Shown here: in pieces, positions 10,058 to 19,982 of the stretch | How positions within the stretch are numbered: the stretch's first letter is position 1 | How the letters are laid out: every line of letters starts with the position of its first letter | Source of the DNA: Orbus hercynius | GTDB lineage: Bacteria > Pseudomonadota > Gammaproteobacteria > Enterobacterales > Orbaceae | NCBI RefSeq assembly: GCF_003634275.1 | Contig: NZ_RBWY01000001.1 | Location: 415,713 to 479,712, forward strand | DNA length: 64,000 nucleotides | Reading direction: 5' to 3' | Made by a program: the position numbers and the translations under genes | Notes under the pieces: model-generated | Databases searched by the model: none | What the model was told of the DNA's origin: nothing | Seen by the model: only the letters and a program-made list of their open reading frames with translations

Positions 10058-10281
10058 GTTGTATTTGGGTCATGCCAGTTTAGATGTGAATATAAGCAGT
10101 TATAGCAGCGTTCTTTATGTAACCATTTAAGACGTTAATTCAATTCATTCGGTTAGTTTGAGTGAAAAGAGTTATCCCATTGAATGTTTTGTTATTTTTG
10201 GGTGGGTTGTAATATTCATTACGTAGACTGGCATTATAAATGTTTTTAACAACTGTATATAGCAGTTATAAGCGAGTTTAC

Positions 10282-12108
10282 ATGACAAAAGAAATTTCTT
10301 TTATTGACCTTGGACTATCCGAGGAAATCCTTAACGCATTAAGTGATCTTGGTTTTGCCAAACCATCTCCAATTCAATCAGAATGTATTCCTTTATTATT
10401 AGAGGGGAATGATGTTTTGGGAATGGCACAAACCGGTAGCGGTAAAACTGCCGCATTTTCCATTCCTTTTTTAATGAAATTGGATGAAAATTTAAAAGCA
10501 CCACAAGTCTTAGTTTTAGCTCCAACACGTGAATTAGCAATCCAAGTTGCAGATGCGTGCAGTGAGTATGCAAAATATATGAAAGGCGTGAAAGTGTTAG
10601 CGCTATATGGTGGACAACGTTATGATGTACAATTACGTGCATTGAAACAAGGGCCACAAATTGTGGTTGGTACGCCAGGTCGTTTACTTGACCATTTAAA
10701 TCGTAAAACATTAGATTTATCAAATCTAAAAGGTTTAGTGTTAGATGAAGCTGATGAGATGTTAAGAATGGGATTCATTGATGATGTAGAAAGCATCATG
10801 GCTGCCATTCCTGACGATCATCAAACTGCGTTGTTCTCTGCAACAATGCCGGCACCAATTCGTCGAATTACTAAACGCTTTATGCGAGATCCAAAAGAGA
10901 TTCAGATCAAATCAACCAATCAAACTGCTCCTGATATCGATCAAAGCTACTGGTTAGTGCGGGGATTACGTAAAAATGATGCTTTGATCCGCTTTTTAGA
11001 AGCCGAAGATTTTGATGCAGCGATTATCTTTGTACGAACTAAATCAGCAACATTGGATGTCGCTGATGTACTTGAGCAGCATGGTTATAGTTCAGCTGCA
11101 CTTAATGGTGATATGACACAGCAACTCCGTGAACAGACGCTCGATCGCTTACGTAAGGGGCGTTTAGATATTCTTATCGCGACCGATGTTGCTGCTCGTG
11201 GACTTGATGTTGAGCGTATTAGTTTGGTTATTAATTACGACATTACACTTGATTCAGAATCCTATGTACACCGTATTGGTCGAACAGGCCGAGCGGGCCG
11301 AGCAGGTCGTGCGATACTATTTGTTGATAGTCGTGAACGTCGGTTATTAAAAAATATCGAACAAACGATTAAAAAACCAATTCCTGAAGTGCAATTACCA
11401 GCTAAGGATCTATTGGAATCTCGTCGTTTAACTAAATTCGCTGATCGCGTTGCTAAAGAAATGGAAGCAAAAGATTTGGATAGTTATCGTCAGATCCTGC
11501 CTTCATTATTAGCAAGTGACGAGACAGATATTGAAACGTTAGCCGCTGCACTTCTAAAATTAGCACAAGGCGAACGCCCTTTGATTCTACCGCCTGATCC
11601 AGTTTTTAAACCAGCACGCAGCGAACGCGATCGACCAGAGCGCGGTGATCGTGGCGAACGTAGACTGAAAGGGGATGCTCGTGAAGCGCCAAAACGCCGT
11701 GAACGTCGAGACGTTGGTGATATGGATCTGTATCGAATTGAAGTCGGTAAAGAGAATGGCGTTGATGTGCGTAATATTGTTGGTGCGATTGCGAACGAAG
11801 GCGATATTAGTAGTCGGTACATTGGCAATATTAAATTGTATGAAAAATATTCAACAGTTGAACTGCCAAAAGACATGCCAACAGACTTATTAAAGCATTT
11901 TGAAACTGTTCGTGTCATGAATATTCCAATGAATATGCGTTTAGTCGCTAATAACGATAAACCAGCTTCAACGGCAAGACGCGGTTCGCGCAAGCAAGAT
12001 GATGCATTTGCTGACCAACCAAAACGTCGTAGTAGAGCACCTAGTCGAGATGGTGATAAAGAGAGCGCACCAAAACGTAGAGCACCACGTAAAGCCGCAC
12101 CTTTGTAA
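10282..12108 (+). CDS. deaD: ATP-dependent RNA helicase DeaD (CsdA)
   Basis: DEAD-box helicase for ribosome assembly and mRNA decay, cold-induced in E. coli. Helicase motifs are visible in order: Q motif (PSPIQSE), Walker A (AQTGSGKT), PTRELA, DEAD, SAT and [16 protein letters not shown] DeaD-type RNA-binding domain ([28 protein letters not shown]) and a basic Arg-rich tail follow. I chose the ATG at 10282 because it aligns with the E. coli N-terminus and has AAGCGAG upstream, giving 608 residues; an in-frame ATG at 10240 would add 14 unsupported residues. The 220 bp upstream of it show no clear promoter or terminator. Confidence 0.96.
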   Translation: MTKEISFIDLGLSEEILNALSDLGFAKPSPIQSECIPLLLEGNDVLGMAQTGSGKTAAFSIPFLMKLDENLKAPQVLVLAPTRELAIQVADACSEYAKYMKGVKVLALYGGQRYDVQLRALKQGPQIVVGTPGRLLDHLNRKTLDLSNLKGLVLDEADEMLRMGFIDDVESIMAAIPDDHQTALFSATMPAPIRRITKRFMRDPKEIQIKSTNQTAPDIDQSYWLVRGLRKNDALIRFLEAEDFDAAIIFVRTKSATLDVADVLEQHGYSSAALNGDMTQQLREQTLDRLRKGRLDILIATDVAARGLDVERISLVINYDITLDSESYVHRIGRTGRAGRAGRAILFVDSRERRLLKNIEQTIKKPIPEVQLPAKDLLESRRLTKFADRVAKEMEAKDLDSYRQILPSLLASDETDIETLAAALLKLAQGERPLILPPDPVFKPARSERDRPERGDRGERRLKGDAREAPKRRERRDVGDMDLYRIEVGKENGVDVRNIVGAIANEGDISSRYIGNIKLYEKYSTVELPKDMPTDLLKHFETVRVMNIPMNMRLVANNDKPASTARRGSRKQDDAFADQPKRRSRAPSRDGDKESAPKRRAPRKAAPL

Positions 12109-12186
12109 TCAAATCGCTATGAGTGTGCATGATAAGATGTATGCTTGAGCTAACATTACGAGTAAATTGTAATGTTTTGATAGAAT

Positions 12187-12218
12187 AAAAATACGGCACA
12201 TAAGTGCCGTATTTTTTT
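12187..12218. terminator. Bidirectional terminator between deaD and htpG
   Basis: Perfect 13-bp stem (12187-12199 with 12204-12216), loop ATAA, flanked by an A run on one side and a T run on the other. It serves two convergent genes. Confidence 0.88.
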
Positions 12219-12237
12219 GCCTGAATAATTTTCTAAA

Positions 12238-14112
12238 TTATTTTGTTAACAGTTTATTCATACGTGTAATAAACTGACTTGGATCATTTAATGAGCCTTT
12301 TTCTGCCAGTAGTGCTTGATCTAAAAGCAGTTCAATCCAGTCATTGAATTCACTGTCATTTTGCGTATCTGCTGCCTGTTTTACTAATTGATGATCAGGG
12401 TTGAGTTCAAAGGTATATTTTACTTCAGGCACTTTTTGCCCAGCAGCAGCAAATAATTTGGCCATTTGGGTGGTCATTTCATCAGCAGCTGTTGTCACAA
12501 TAGCCGGTGTATCGGTCAAACGATGAGTTAATTTTACTTCTTTGACTTTATCACCTAATGCTGTTTTCACACGTTCAATAAACGGTTCAAGCTCTTTTTC
12601 AGCTTGCTTTTGTTCATCCGTTTCTTGTTCAGCGAGTTTCTCAATTGATTCATCCGATTTACTCACTGACTGGAACGCTTTACCAGCAAAATCGGTCAGG
12701 TTACTCATCATCCATTCATCAATGCGATCGGATAATAGTAACACTTCAATGCCTTTTTTACGGAATAGTTCTAAGTGTGGGCTATTTTTGGCCGCATTAT
12801 AACTATCGGCCGTAATGTAGTAGATTTTTTCTTGGCCATCTTGCATACGGCTGATGTAGTCATCTAATGATATTGTCTGCGCATCGCTATCTTGCTGTGT
12901 TGATGCAAAACGCAGTAATTGAGTGATGGATTCACGATTGGCAAAATCTTCGCCACAACCTTCTTTTAGTACTAAACCAAATTCACGCCAAAACTGTAAA
13001 TATTTTTCATGGTCGTCTTTTGCCAATTTTTCTAGCATTTGTAGCACACGTTTGGTGCAGGCATTACGTAAATTTTGGGTGACTTTGCTGTCTTGTAAAA
13101 TTTCACGCGACACATTTAATGGCAAATCATTTGAGTCAATTAACCCTTTTACAAATCGTAAATAGTTTGGCATGAACTGTTCTGCATCATCCATAATAAA
13201 TACGCGTTGTACATAAAGTTTTAAGCCATGTTTATGATCGCGATTCCACATATCAAAAGGCGCTTTAGATGGAATGTAAAGTAAAGAGGTGTACTCTTGC
13301 TTACCTTCAACCCGGTTATGACTCCAACTCAATGGCTCAGCAAAATCATGCGAGATATGTTTATAAAACTCAGTATATTCTTCATCGCTAATTTCATTAC
13401 GGCTACGAGTCCACAGTGCTTGTGCTTTGTTGACCTTTTCCCATTTTGTTTCTTTGGTTTCTTCATCAATTGTTTGCACTTCAACTGGCAGAGAAATATG
13501 ATCTGCATACTTACTGATAATTGAGCGGATACGCCAATCATCTAAGAATTCTTTATCTTCTTCTTTCAAATGCAGGGTAATTTCAGTGCCGCGTGTTTCT
13601 TTCTGTGCGTCAGAAATCGTGTATTCACCTTCACCAGCTGATTGCCACACAACGGCTTGATCAGGCGTTGCTTTTGCTGCTCGGGTTGTGACTGTGACGT
13701 TATCTGCAACAATAAATGAGGAATAGAAACCAACGCCAAATTGGCCGATTAATTGGCTATCTTTGGCTTGATCGTTACCGATAGATTGTAAAAATGCTTT
13801 GGTACCTGATTTGGCAATGGTGCCTAAATTTTCAATTGCTTCCTCACGGGTCATACCAATTCCGTTATCTGCAATAGTTAATGTGCCTGCATCTTTATCA
13901 ATCCAAATTCTGACCCCTAATTCGGCATCACCACCATATAGATCTGGGTTTTCAAGTGCTTTAAAGCGCAATTTATCAGCCGCATCAGATGCATTTGAAA
14001 TAAGTTCACGTAAGAAGATCTCTTTATTAGAATAAAGAGAATGGATCATTAAATGCAAAAGTTGTTTAACTTCAGATTGGAATCCACGAGTTTCTGTTCC
14101 TGGTTGACTCAT
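12238..14112 (-). CDS. htpG: Chaperone HtpG (Hsp90)
   Basis: Bacterial Hsp90, an ATP-dependent dimeric chaperone of the cytosol. The 624-residue protein equals the E. coli length. The GHKL ATPase motifs are present: [21 protein letters not shown], and [11 protein letters not shown] near residues 125-135. The middle domain ([12 protein letters not shown]) and C-terminal dimerisation region follow. The gene is transcribed towards deaD and separated from it by a shared terminator. A sigma-32-type promoter lies about 50-80 bases upstream, consistent with heat induction. Confidence 0.97.
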   Translation of the reverse strand: MSQPGTETRGFQSEVKQLLHLMIHSLYSNKEIFLRELISNASDAADKLRFKALENPDLYGGDAELGVRIWIDKDAGTLTIADNGIGMTREEAIENLGTIAKSGTKAFLQSIGNDQAKDSQLIGQFGVGFYSSFIVADNVTVTTRAAKATPDQAVVWQSAGEGEYTISDAQKETRGTEITLHLKEEDKEFLDDWRIRSIISKYADHISLPVEVQTIDEETKETKWEKVNKAQALWTRSRNEISDEEYTEFYKHISHDFAEPLSWSHNRVEGKQEYTSLLYIPSKAPFDMWNRDHKHGLKLYVQRVFIMDDAEQFMPNYLRFVKGLIDSNDLPLNVSREILQDSKVTQNLRNACTKRVLQMLEKLAKDDHEKYLQFWREFGLVLKEGCGEDFANRESITQLLRFASTQQDSDAQTISLDDYISRMQDGQEKIYYITADSYNAAKNSPHLELFRKKGIEVLLLSDRIDEWMMSNLTDFAGKAFQSVSKSDESIEKLAEQETDEQKQAEKELEPFIERVKTALGDKVKEVKLTHRLTDTPAIVTTAADEMTTQMAKLFAAAGQKVPEVKYTFELNPDHQLVKQAADTQNDSEFNDWIELLLDQALLAEKGSLNDPSQFITRMNKLLTK

Positions 14113-14161
14113 TGATTAATACCTCTAATAAAATAAGTAAATTGATTTAAACCTGTTTATC

Positions 14162-14190
14162 AATATAGGTATAAAAAAACAAATTTCAAG
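14162..14190 (-). promoter_or_regulatory. Sigma-32-type heat-shock promoter of htpG
   Basis: On the minus strand CTTGAAA (14190-14184) is followed after 14 bases by CCTATATT (14169-14162). The sigma-32 consensus is CTTGAAA, 13-15 bases, CCCCATnT. The -35 is perfect, the spacing is right and the -10 is a good partial match. Confidence 0.75.
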
Positions 14191-14242
14191 GGTAAATTAT
14201 AAACAGTCGTATTGTTTGGGATATACTCAAATGAGGATATGT

Positions 14243-15628
14243 TTAATTTGTGGCAATACAAACACCATTTTTATTACCCGCTTCGGATATACAGTGATAT
14301 TTAGAATTGTATAAATGTAAATCACAGTATTCACCGAGATTAGTATCGTACAGCCAAATTCTTGAATACGAATTTGCTTGTGATTCCTTTGCGCCCCAAG
14401 AACCGGGATAATTGTCTTGAGATAGGTATCCCCATTCGCCGAGTAATGTACCAACTTCACGGGTATATGATACGCCACTTGATGCGGTATTGTAAGGTGC
14501 ATTACTGACATGTGATGCCTCGCTAATTTTATACTTACCACTTAGGCTTGCACAGCCTTGTATGATTTCTTTAGCATCACCACGGTATCCTATTGTTGCA
14601 TTATCAAGGTTAGCCTTACTCCATCCAGAGAACCACTTGGTTAATTTAAACGGATACTTTATGCTATATCCCTTTGTTCTATGTATGCCTTCAACAACAA
14701 CTTCATAGCCATCAGTGCTCATAATGTAATTCCAATATAAATCGGTACTACTTGCGGCGATTTTGTTAAAAACAAGGTGCACGCCGCTCGAGTCTACACT
14801 GATATTCACAAGTTCACTACCTTTGGTTATTGACCAGTCATAATTGGCTGCTAAGCCAGATTTTGCTAGTAATAAATCAAATTTTGCGCCATAAAAGCCT
14901 GTTGATGGGAAGTTTTTTTCAGGACTATTTAGCGATTGTATTAAAAATCCACTTTTTGCATCCCACTGACTAGCTGATACGCCCAGTGCTGTCGAAGGGG
15001 TTAGTGCGGGTTTGGCATAACAAATACCGGGATCGTTTAAAATGGTATATGTAATAGAGGGCTGCGTGGAGACAGTTTCATTGGGGTAGGTATTTTCACT
15101 TGGATCGCCATAATGTGAACGCAGAACTAAATCACCAAAAATCTTGACTTTATAGGGACCTTCTTTACCCGCTGAGTATAAATTACAAAAAGTATCGGAT
15201 TTTGATGGAGTAAAAAGCACCTCTTGACCTGATACATTAGTATAGAACCATTGCATTGTTAACGCGGAACTTGCAATGAGTTCTTTAAATAAATCGCCAT
15301 CAATATTCGCGTATTGATCTTCGGTTGGTTGCTTTATGGGAGCTATAGAAAAGAGATCATAGAAAGGGTAGGAGCCTCTTACCCCGATATTTGAGATGTC
15401 ACTATTGTCATAGTAACTAACCGTATTAAGTGTATCAGGATCTGTATAATTAAGACCAAATAATACAAAATTATTGATATTTTCTTCTATTTCCGGCGTA
15501 AATGTGGGTTTATCACCCTGAATAGTTTTTGTTGTAGATATCGATAAGGATGCATCTACTAATCTGGAGGCAAGTATAACACAAATTGCGCTATATATAA
15601 TTAGTGCATTTTTGAGAATTAATGACAT
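14243..15628 (-). CDS. Secreted adhesin-like protein, paralogue 1
   Basis: A 461-residue protein with an N-terminal signal peptide (hydrophobic residues about 7-24, probable cut near LVDA/SLS). It is one of four paralogues in this window. Shared landmarks are TIQGDKPTF at the mature N-terminus, NIDGD, CNLYSAGKEGP, YGDP...YPNE, a GFLIQ...NFPSTGFYGAKFDLLLA block, KYPFKLTKWFSGW and TREVGTLLGEWG. With paralogue 2 it also shares CDLHLYNSKYHC and a VCIAT terminus, probably a disulphide-stabilised domain. The layout recalls the C-terminal adhesion domains (DUF823-like) of intimin/SinH-type inverse autotransporters, but no beta-barrel or anchor is present here. AGGA seven bases upstream supports the start. 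Function is not known. Confidence 0.75.
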   Translation of the reverse strand: MSLILKNALIIYSAICVILASRLVDASLSISTTKTIQGDKPTFTPEIEENINNFVLFGLNYTDPDTLNTVSYYDNSDISNIGVRGSYPFYDLFSIAPIKQPTEDQYANIDGDLFKELIASSALTMQWFYTNVSGQEVLFTPSKSDTFCNLYSAGKEGPYKVKIFGDLVLRSHYGDPSENTYPNETVSTQPSITYTILNDPGICYAKPALTPSTALGVSASQWDAKSGFLIQSLNSPEKNFPSTGFYGAKFDLLLAKSGLAANYDWSITKGSELVNISVDSSGVHLVFNKIAASSTDLYWNYIMSTDGYEVVVEGIHRTKGYSIKYPFKLTKWFSGWSKANLDNATIGYRGDAKEIIQGCASLSGKYKISEASHVSNAPYNTASSGVSYTREVGTLLGEWGYLSQDNYPGSWGAKESQANSYSRIWLYDTNLGEYCDLHLYNSKYHCISEAGNKNGVCIATN

Positions 15629-15805
15629 TATCGTTTCCTATTTTTCTTATTATTTTCTAATTAATTGTATTTATAAGCAAAAATTATAACTAAAATGGTT
15701 ATTTATTTGGTATATATTACTAGAGTAAGTAAATTTAATCAGAGTGTTATATTATTTTTACGATAAATATCGACTGCTAATAATATATAAAAAAAGTAAT
15801 TGTTG

Positions 15806-15849
15806 CAAATTGTTTAATTCGATCAATAAGCTTTGTATTAATTTGTTTT
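15806..15849. repeat. Conserved block upstream of paralogue 1
   Basis: A 44-bp block that matches 17515-17558 at 39 of 44 positions, including 23 identical bases in a row. It lies about 180 bp upstream of the paralogue 1 start. It contains a TCGATCAAT box (15819-15827), with two inverted copies of ATTGATCG nearby at 15868-15875 and 15885-15892. It may be a promoter or operator duplicated with the gene. The rest of 15629-16014 is AT-rich with no gene. Confidence 0.6.
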
Positions 15850-16014
15850 GCATATTGGTTGTATTGCATTGATCGATTAAATTGATTGATCGTTGTGGTT
15901 GTCAAATGCGAAAAAGGTTATATAAAGATGAGATAAACAAAACGGGAATAAGAAACATTGATTATTTATTTAGAACTAAGATAAACCGCAAAATAGAGTT
16001 CGCGGCGATAAGTA

Positions 16015-17409
16015 TTAAGGTGTTGCTATACAAACGGCATTTTTAGTTTCATTGACATCACGGCAATGATACTTTTGATTATATAAATGAATATCACAAA
16101 TATCGTTATTCGCTTTATTGATAACCCAAAAACGCCTAGCGGTGTTAGCATTAAAACCGAAGGTGTCAGGGTATGAACTGGCATCTATTTTTCCCCATTC
16201 TGAAAAGATCATTTTTGATATCTCACGGGTAAAAAATGCTTGAGGATTAGCACCTGTACCTAATGCTGCGTTACTTGCTTCATCATCATAAGGTAATCGA
16301 TATCCTCCTACAGGCAATAAAGCTGAACACGCGGCTGCAACATTATTCCAACTTACTCTTGCGGCAAATGCACTATTAGGTGCAGTTGAGCCATTCCAGC
16401 CTGAATACCAATTAGCAACTTTGAATGGATATTTGATGATAGCACCCGATGTGTTATGAGTACCTGTAATTAATACATCATACCCCCCGTTGCTATTAAC
16501 AACCAGACTCCTTGCCGCCGCAGTATTTGATGCTAATGACCCATTGAAAGTTACCACGATATTATCTTTTTGAGGTAATATTGTGATTAAGTCCGCCCCT
16601 TTTTTAATTTCCCAATTATAGTTATTCACTAAGCCTTTTTTTGCTAACATTAAACTAAAATGTGCGTTATAAAATGCGGTCCGAGGAAAATTGGTTTCCC
16701 CGTGAGAATCTGATTGAGTTAGAAAACCATTTTTTGCTGACCACTGTTCACCCGTGTACAAAGATGAATTTGGGATTAAATTGGGCTGAGCGTAACATAT
16801 ACCTGCATCAGCAAGAATGGTATAGGTTTTTGATGGCGTGAGCGTAATTGTTTCATTGGGATATTCATTAGTATTTGGCACACCATAGCGTGATGCTAAA
16901 ATTAAATTACCCGATATAGTGAGTAAATAAGGTCCAACTTTATTTGCCGATGTCAGATTACAAAAAGTATCACTATTTGTTGGCGTAAATGCAACAGGCA
17001 CTCCTGTATTTGATGTATAATACCACTGCATTGTTAATGCTGTCTGTTCTGTTAACGCTGGGAAATTATCACCATCTAAATCGTAAAAATTAGCATCACT
17101 AGGCTGTTTGATAGGAGCGATTTTAAATAGTGCTTTGAAAGGATAGGCAGGTTTAATCGGTAAGTTTTGAGCATCACTGCCATAGTAATTGGTTTCAGTT
17201 TTAGTGCCTTGATAGATTTCGGTCAGAGTAAAGCCAAGTAAATCGAGATCATCGATAGCATCCTCAGCGGACTGAGATAGGCTAGGTTGGTTACCCACAA
17301 TAATTTTGACGGTTTCTACTGAAAGCCCAGCGCCTGCGATCAAAGACGTCAATGACAATGATAAAAAACAACATAGTTTTACGTTTATGCTGCTTATTGT
17401 TATTTCCAT
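16015..17409 (-). CDS. Secreted adhesin-like protein, paralogue 2
   Basis: A 464-residue protein with a signal peptide (hydrophobic residues 10-28, probable cut near AGA/GLS). It is clearly homologous along its length to the protein at 14243-15628: IIVGNQPSL, DLDGD, CNLTSANKVGP, YGVP...YPNE, GFLTQ...NFPRTAFYNAHFSLMLA, KYPFKVANWYSGW, TREISKMIFSEWG, CDIHLYNQKYHC and VCIAT. The two genes are in tandem on the same strand, 386 bp apart, each with a copy of the conserved upstream block, so they probably arose by duplication. AAGGA seven bases before the ATG supports the start. Surface attachment or interaction is inferred from the family layout only. Confidence 0.75.
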   Translation of the reverse strand: MEITISSINVKLCCFLSLSLTSLIAGAGLSVETVKIIVGNQPSLSQSAEDAIDDLDLLGFTLTEIYQGTKTETNYYGSDAQNLPIKPAYPFKALFKIAPIKQPSDANFYDLDGDNFPALTEQTALTMQWYYTSNTGVPVAFTPTNSDTFCNLTSANKVGPYLLTISGNLILASRYGVPNTNEYPNETITLTPSKTYTILADAGICYAQPNLIPNSSLYTGEQWSAKNGFLTQSDSHGETNFPRTAFYNAHFSLMLAKKGLVNNYNWEIKKGADLITILPQKDNIVVTFNGSLASNTAAARSLVVNSNGGYDVLITGTHNTSGAIIKYPFKVANWYSGWNGSTAPNSAFAARVSWNNVAAACSALLPVGGYRLPYDDEASNAALGTGANPQAFFTREISKMIFSEWGKIDASSYPDTFGFNANTARRFWVINKANNDICDIHLYNQKYHCRDVNETKNAVCIATP

Positions 17410-17514
17410 TCTCTATTCCTTTTATACTTATTATTTATCAAATTTTATATATTTATTTAATTCAAATCATGGATAAATATACGCAGTATAGGTTATATAA
17501 TAAAGATTATCGGT

Positions 17515-17558
17515 CAAATTGTTTAATTCGATCAATATGACGTGTATTGATTTGTTTT
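17515..17558. repeat. Conserved block upstream of paralogue 2
   Basis: Partner of 15806-15849 (39 of 44 bases the same). It lies about 105 bp upstream of the paralogue 2 start and contains a TCGATCAAT box (17528-17536). The rest of 17410-17754 is AT-rich and holds only the ulaG terminator at its far end. Confidence 0.6.
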
Positions 17559-17704
17559 TTAGATTGAATTTATTTTATTTATCGATTTATTCAATTGATT
17601 ATTTGAGATATAACACATTTAAACATTCAATTGTCAGATATTTTACTTTAAAATCAGTAGATTAATACGGTTCGTTAGTCATTGTACCGAGTTTTTTATT
17701 ATCA

Positions 17705-17731
17705 ATAAAAAAGCGACTCGTTAAGTCGCTT
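17705..17731 (-). terminator. Terminator after ulaG
   Basis: AAGCGACT (17711-17718) pairs with AGTCGCTT (17724-17731). Read on the minus strand the stem is followed by a T run (complement of 17705-17710). Confidence 0.8.
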
Positions 17732-17754
17732 ATACTGTATTAATCACCTGAGAG

Positions 17755-18822
17755 TTATAAGAATGAGCGATAAGGTAATTCTGGCTCATCAATGAAAATA
17801 TCTTTAAACCCGCGGAAATGCTGGTAATGCATTCGTCCTTTATCGGTTGGATAGGTGTATTTACCGCCTACTTGCCAGAAAAACGGTGCAAATTGATATT
17901 GTAGGCGATCTTTTTTCATATTCCATAGCACTTCAATTTCTCTTGGATCGCTTTGGAAATTAGCCCAAATATCATGATGGAATGGAATAACCACTTGTGT
18001 ATTGAGTGATTCTGCTGCGCGTAAAATATCCGCTGACGTCATTTTATCAGTGACCCCACGTGGGTTCTCACCGTAAGATAATAGCGCAACATCAATTTTA
18101 TGATCGTTACCATGTTTGGCATAGTAGTTCGAGTAATGCGAATCGCCAGAATGGTATAACGAGCCGCCTGTTGTTTCAAATAGATAGTTAACCGCGCGAT
18201 CATCCATACCATCTAAGATCGATTTATCCGTTGAGGATACGCCTGCTGGCAGCGTAACTAAAGAAGTACGATCAAATGAATCAAGCACTTTAACTTTAAT
18301 ATCACCCACGTCGATGACATCACCGACTTTTGCAATGATACAGCGATCTTCAGGCACTCCCCACTTGATCCAAAGATTAACACAAGCTTTAGGGCCAATA
18401 AATTTAACTTTATCACTGCAGTTTTGTATTACTGCGGCGGCGACATTAACGTCGATATGATCAGCATGATCATGCGTTGCCATGATTGCATCGACTTCTT
18501 TTATCGCGAATGGATCAAGGACAAATGGGCTAGTTCTTAAGTTAGGTTGTAATTCTCTAACACCTCCCATTCTCATCATTTGATGTTGTTTATTCATAAG
18601 CGGATTGGCATGGGTTTTTTTACCGGTGCCGCACCAGAAATCGACTGAAATATTGGTGCTTCCTGCGGATTTTAGCCAAATACCAGTACAACCTAGCCAC
18701 CACATACTAAATGTATTGGGTTTGACTTGAGTCGCCTCGATTTCTTCATTTAACCAAGTTCCCCATTCAGGAAAAGTACTTAATATCCAAGATTCTCTAG
18801 TAATTTCGTTTACTTTGCTCAT
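17755..18822 (-). CDS. ulaG: L-ascorbate-6-phosphate lactonase UlaG
   Basis: Opens the lactone of L-ascorbate 6-phosphate to 3-keto-L-gulonate 6-phosphate, the first cytoplasmic step of ascorbate use. The 355-residue protein matches E. coli UlaG (354) throughout. It shows the metallo-beta-lactamase motif THDHADHID near residues 110-118, [14 protein letters not shown] and a late metal-binding IPFHHD. I chose the ATG at 18822, which aligns with the E. coli N-terminus (MSKV) and stands seven bases after AAGGA; the ATG two codons upstream is too close to that site. It lies 23 bp downstream of ulaR on the same strand, so the two probably form an operon. Confidence 0.95.
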   Translation of the reverse strand: MSKVNEITRESWILSTFPEWGTWLNEEIEATQVKPNTFSMWWLGCTGIWLKSAGSTNISVDFWCGTGKKTHANPLMNKQHQMMRMGGVRELQPNLRTSPFVLDPFAIKEVDAIMATHDHADHIDVNVAAAVIQNCSDKVKFIGPKACVNLWIKWGVPEDRCIIAKVGDVIDVGDIKVKVLDSFDRTSLVTLPAGVSSTDKSILDGMDDRAVNYLFETTGGSLYHSGDSHYSNYYAKHGNDHKIDVALLSYGENPRGVTDKMTSADILRAAESLNTQVVIPFHHDIWANFQSDPREIEVLWNMKKDRLQYQFAPFFWQVGGKYTYPTDKGRMHYQHFRGFKDIFIDEPELPYRSFL

Positions 18823-18845
18823 GATCATATCCTTTTAAGTGATTG

Positions 18846-19607
18846 TTAAACTAAAATAACTTCAACTCCCTGCTGTTTTATGGCCTCAATAACTTCAGCA
18901 TTTGCTTGTTTTCCGGTAATCAGCACATCGATTTTATTGGTTGGGCAAAATAGCATGCCTGAATTGACATTGGTGCCAATTTTTGAACTGTCGACAACGA
19001 CGACTAATTTTTCAATTTTTGCTAAAATTTGTTGTTCCGATACGGCGGTCAAAATTTCTGTTTTGTATAAACCGGCAGCGGTGAGTGCTTTGCCGCTGGT
19101 AAACATCCATTTGCCTGCATAACTATTACTCACATCCGATAATGGATTGAGGATAATATTTTGTGTTTTATTGTATAACCCGCCCATAATAATGACGCTT
19201 TCATGATCATTTTCAATAAGATAACTGGCGAGTGGAAAATAATTGGTAATGATGGGTAAGTTTTTGCCACATAGCTCTCGGCCGAGTAAAAATGCGGTAG
19301 AGCCACAGTTAATCACGATACTTTCACCGTCATTACAGATTTTTGCTGCACGTAAAGCGATTCTTGCTTTCTCGTGATAGTTATCGGTATTGGTGATGTC
19401 TAAGGGGGTCCAAATCGGTTTTTTTTCTTCAATTTTAACAATGCCGTTACGGACTTTTTTGACCCGACCTTCTTGATCAAGTTTAGTCATATCTCGCCTT
19501 GCTGTTGCTGCTGAAATAGCAAAATGCGCAATTAAATCGGTAACTTTAAGCATTCCCTTGCTGTTGACTAATGAGACGATTTCATTATGTCGTGTAATTT
19601 CATTCAT
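18846..19607 (-). CDS. ulaR: DeoR-family repressor UlaR
   Basis: Repressor of ascorbate genes; in E. coli it is released by L-ascorbate 6-phosphate. The 253-residue protein has an N-terminal DeoR helix-turn-helix (ISAATARRDMTKLD, about residues 32-45) and a sugar-phosphate sensing domain with VINCGSTAFLLGREL and GLYKTEILTAVSEQ. It matches E. coli UlaR (251) closely. The ATG at 19607 has GAGGAT upstream and gives the family length; an ATG at 19628 would add seven residues. The gene lies between ulaG and the divergent transport operon, whereas E. coli ulaR has its own transcription unit. It probably controls both directions from the 375-bp region beside it. Confidence 0.93.
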   Translation of the reverse strand: MNEITRHNEIVSLVNSKGMLKVTDLIAHFAISAATARRDMTKLDQEGRVKKVRNGIVKIEEKKPIWTPLDITNTDNYHEKARIALRAAKICNDGESIVINCGSTAFLLGRELCGKNLPIITNYFPLASYLIENDHESVIIMGGLYNKTQNIILNPLSDVSNSYAGKWMFTSGKALTAAGLYKTEILTAVSEQQILAKIEKLVVVVDSSKIGTNVNSGMLFCPTNKIDVLITGKQANAEVIEAIKQQGVEVILV

Positions 19608-19670
19608 ACCGATCCTCGAGGTTGTCATGTTTAATCATAAATAATCGTATTTTGATTTTTTATGATTGTA

Positions 19671-19784
19671 TTTTTCATTTATTTTATTGTCAATAGATAT
19701 TGATTGTTTAATTTTTCATTTAGTGATTTTGTAACCTTCTACCATTTTTATTGCTTTTTCATCATGTTATGGCTATTTTTTCAT
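19671..19784. promoter_or_regulatory. Four phased TTTTTCAT repeats in the ula control region
   Basis: Exact copies of TTTTTCAT lie at 19671, 19712, 19755 and 19777, with spacings of 41, 43 and 22 bases, close to whole numbers of helical turns (4, 4 and 2). They sit between ulaR and ulaA. They are candidate UlaR operators; no binding data are known to me for this motif. Confidence 0.4.
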
Positions 19785-19810
19785 TGTTAACAAGGCAAGT
19801 TATCTTTAAA

Positions 19811-19826
19811 TGTGATCCAGTTCAAA
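19811..19826 (+). promoter_or_regulatory. Candidate CRP site upstream of ulaA
   Basis: TGTGA-TCCAGT-TCAAA fits TGTGA-N6-TCACA with a perfect left half and three of five bases in the right half. E. coli ula genes are CRP-activated, which makes the location sensible. The rest of 19608-19982 is AT-rich regulatory DNA without a gene. Confidence 0.45.
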
Positions 19827-19982
19827 TGAATCAAAAATAATCATTGAATGATTTTTTGTGATTGATAATACTGAGTAGGTCAAGATCAATTTTATAAAAA
19901 GAAACACCGTAATCATCTCATCAGTCATATTACTGAATGGTGATTAAATTGAGATTCTAAATGAAGGCAATTGAGGGGCATT

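Noticed and set aside
11490-11993. Long minus-strand open frame inside deaD
   Set aside because: It mirrors the Arg/Asp-rich DeaD tail and shows low-complexity Ser/Arg sequence; a shadow of the real gene.
15986-16005. CCGC/GCGG hairpin beyond the paralogue 2 stop
   Set aside because: Only four strong pairs with a long loop and a poor T tract.
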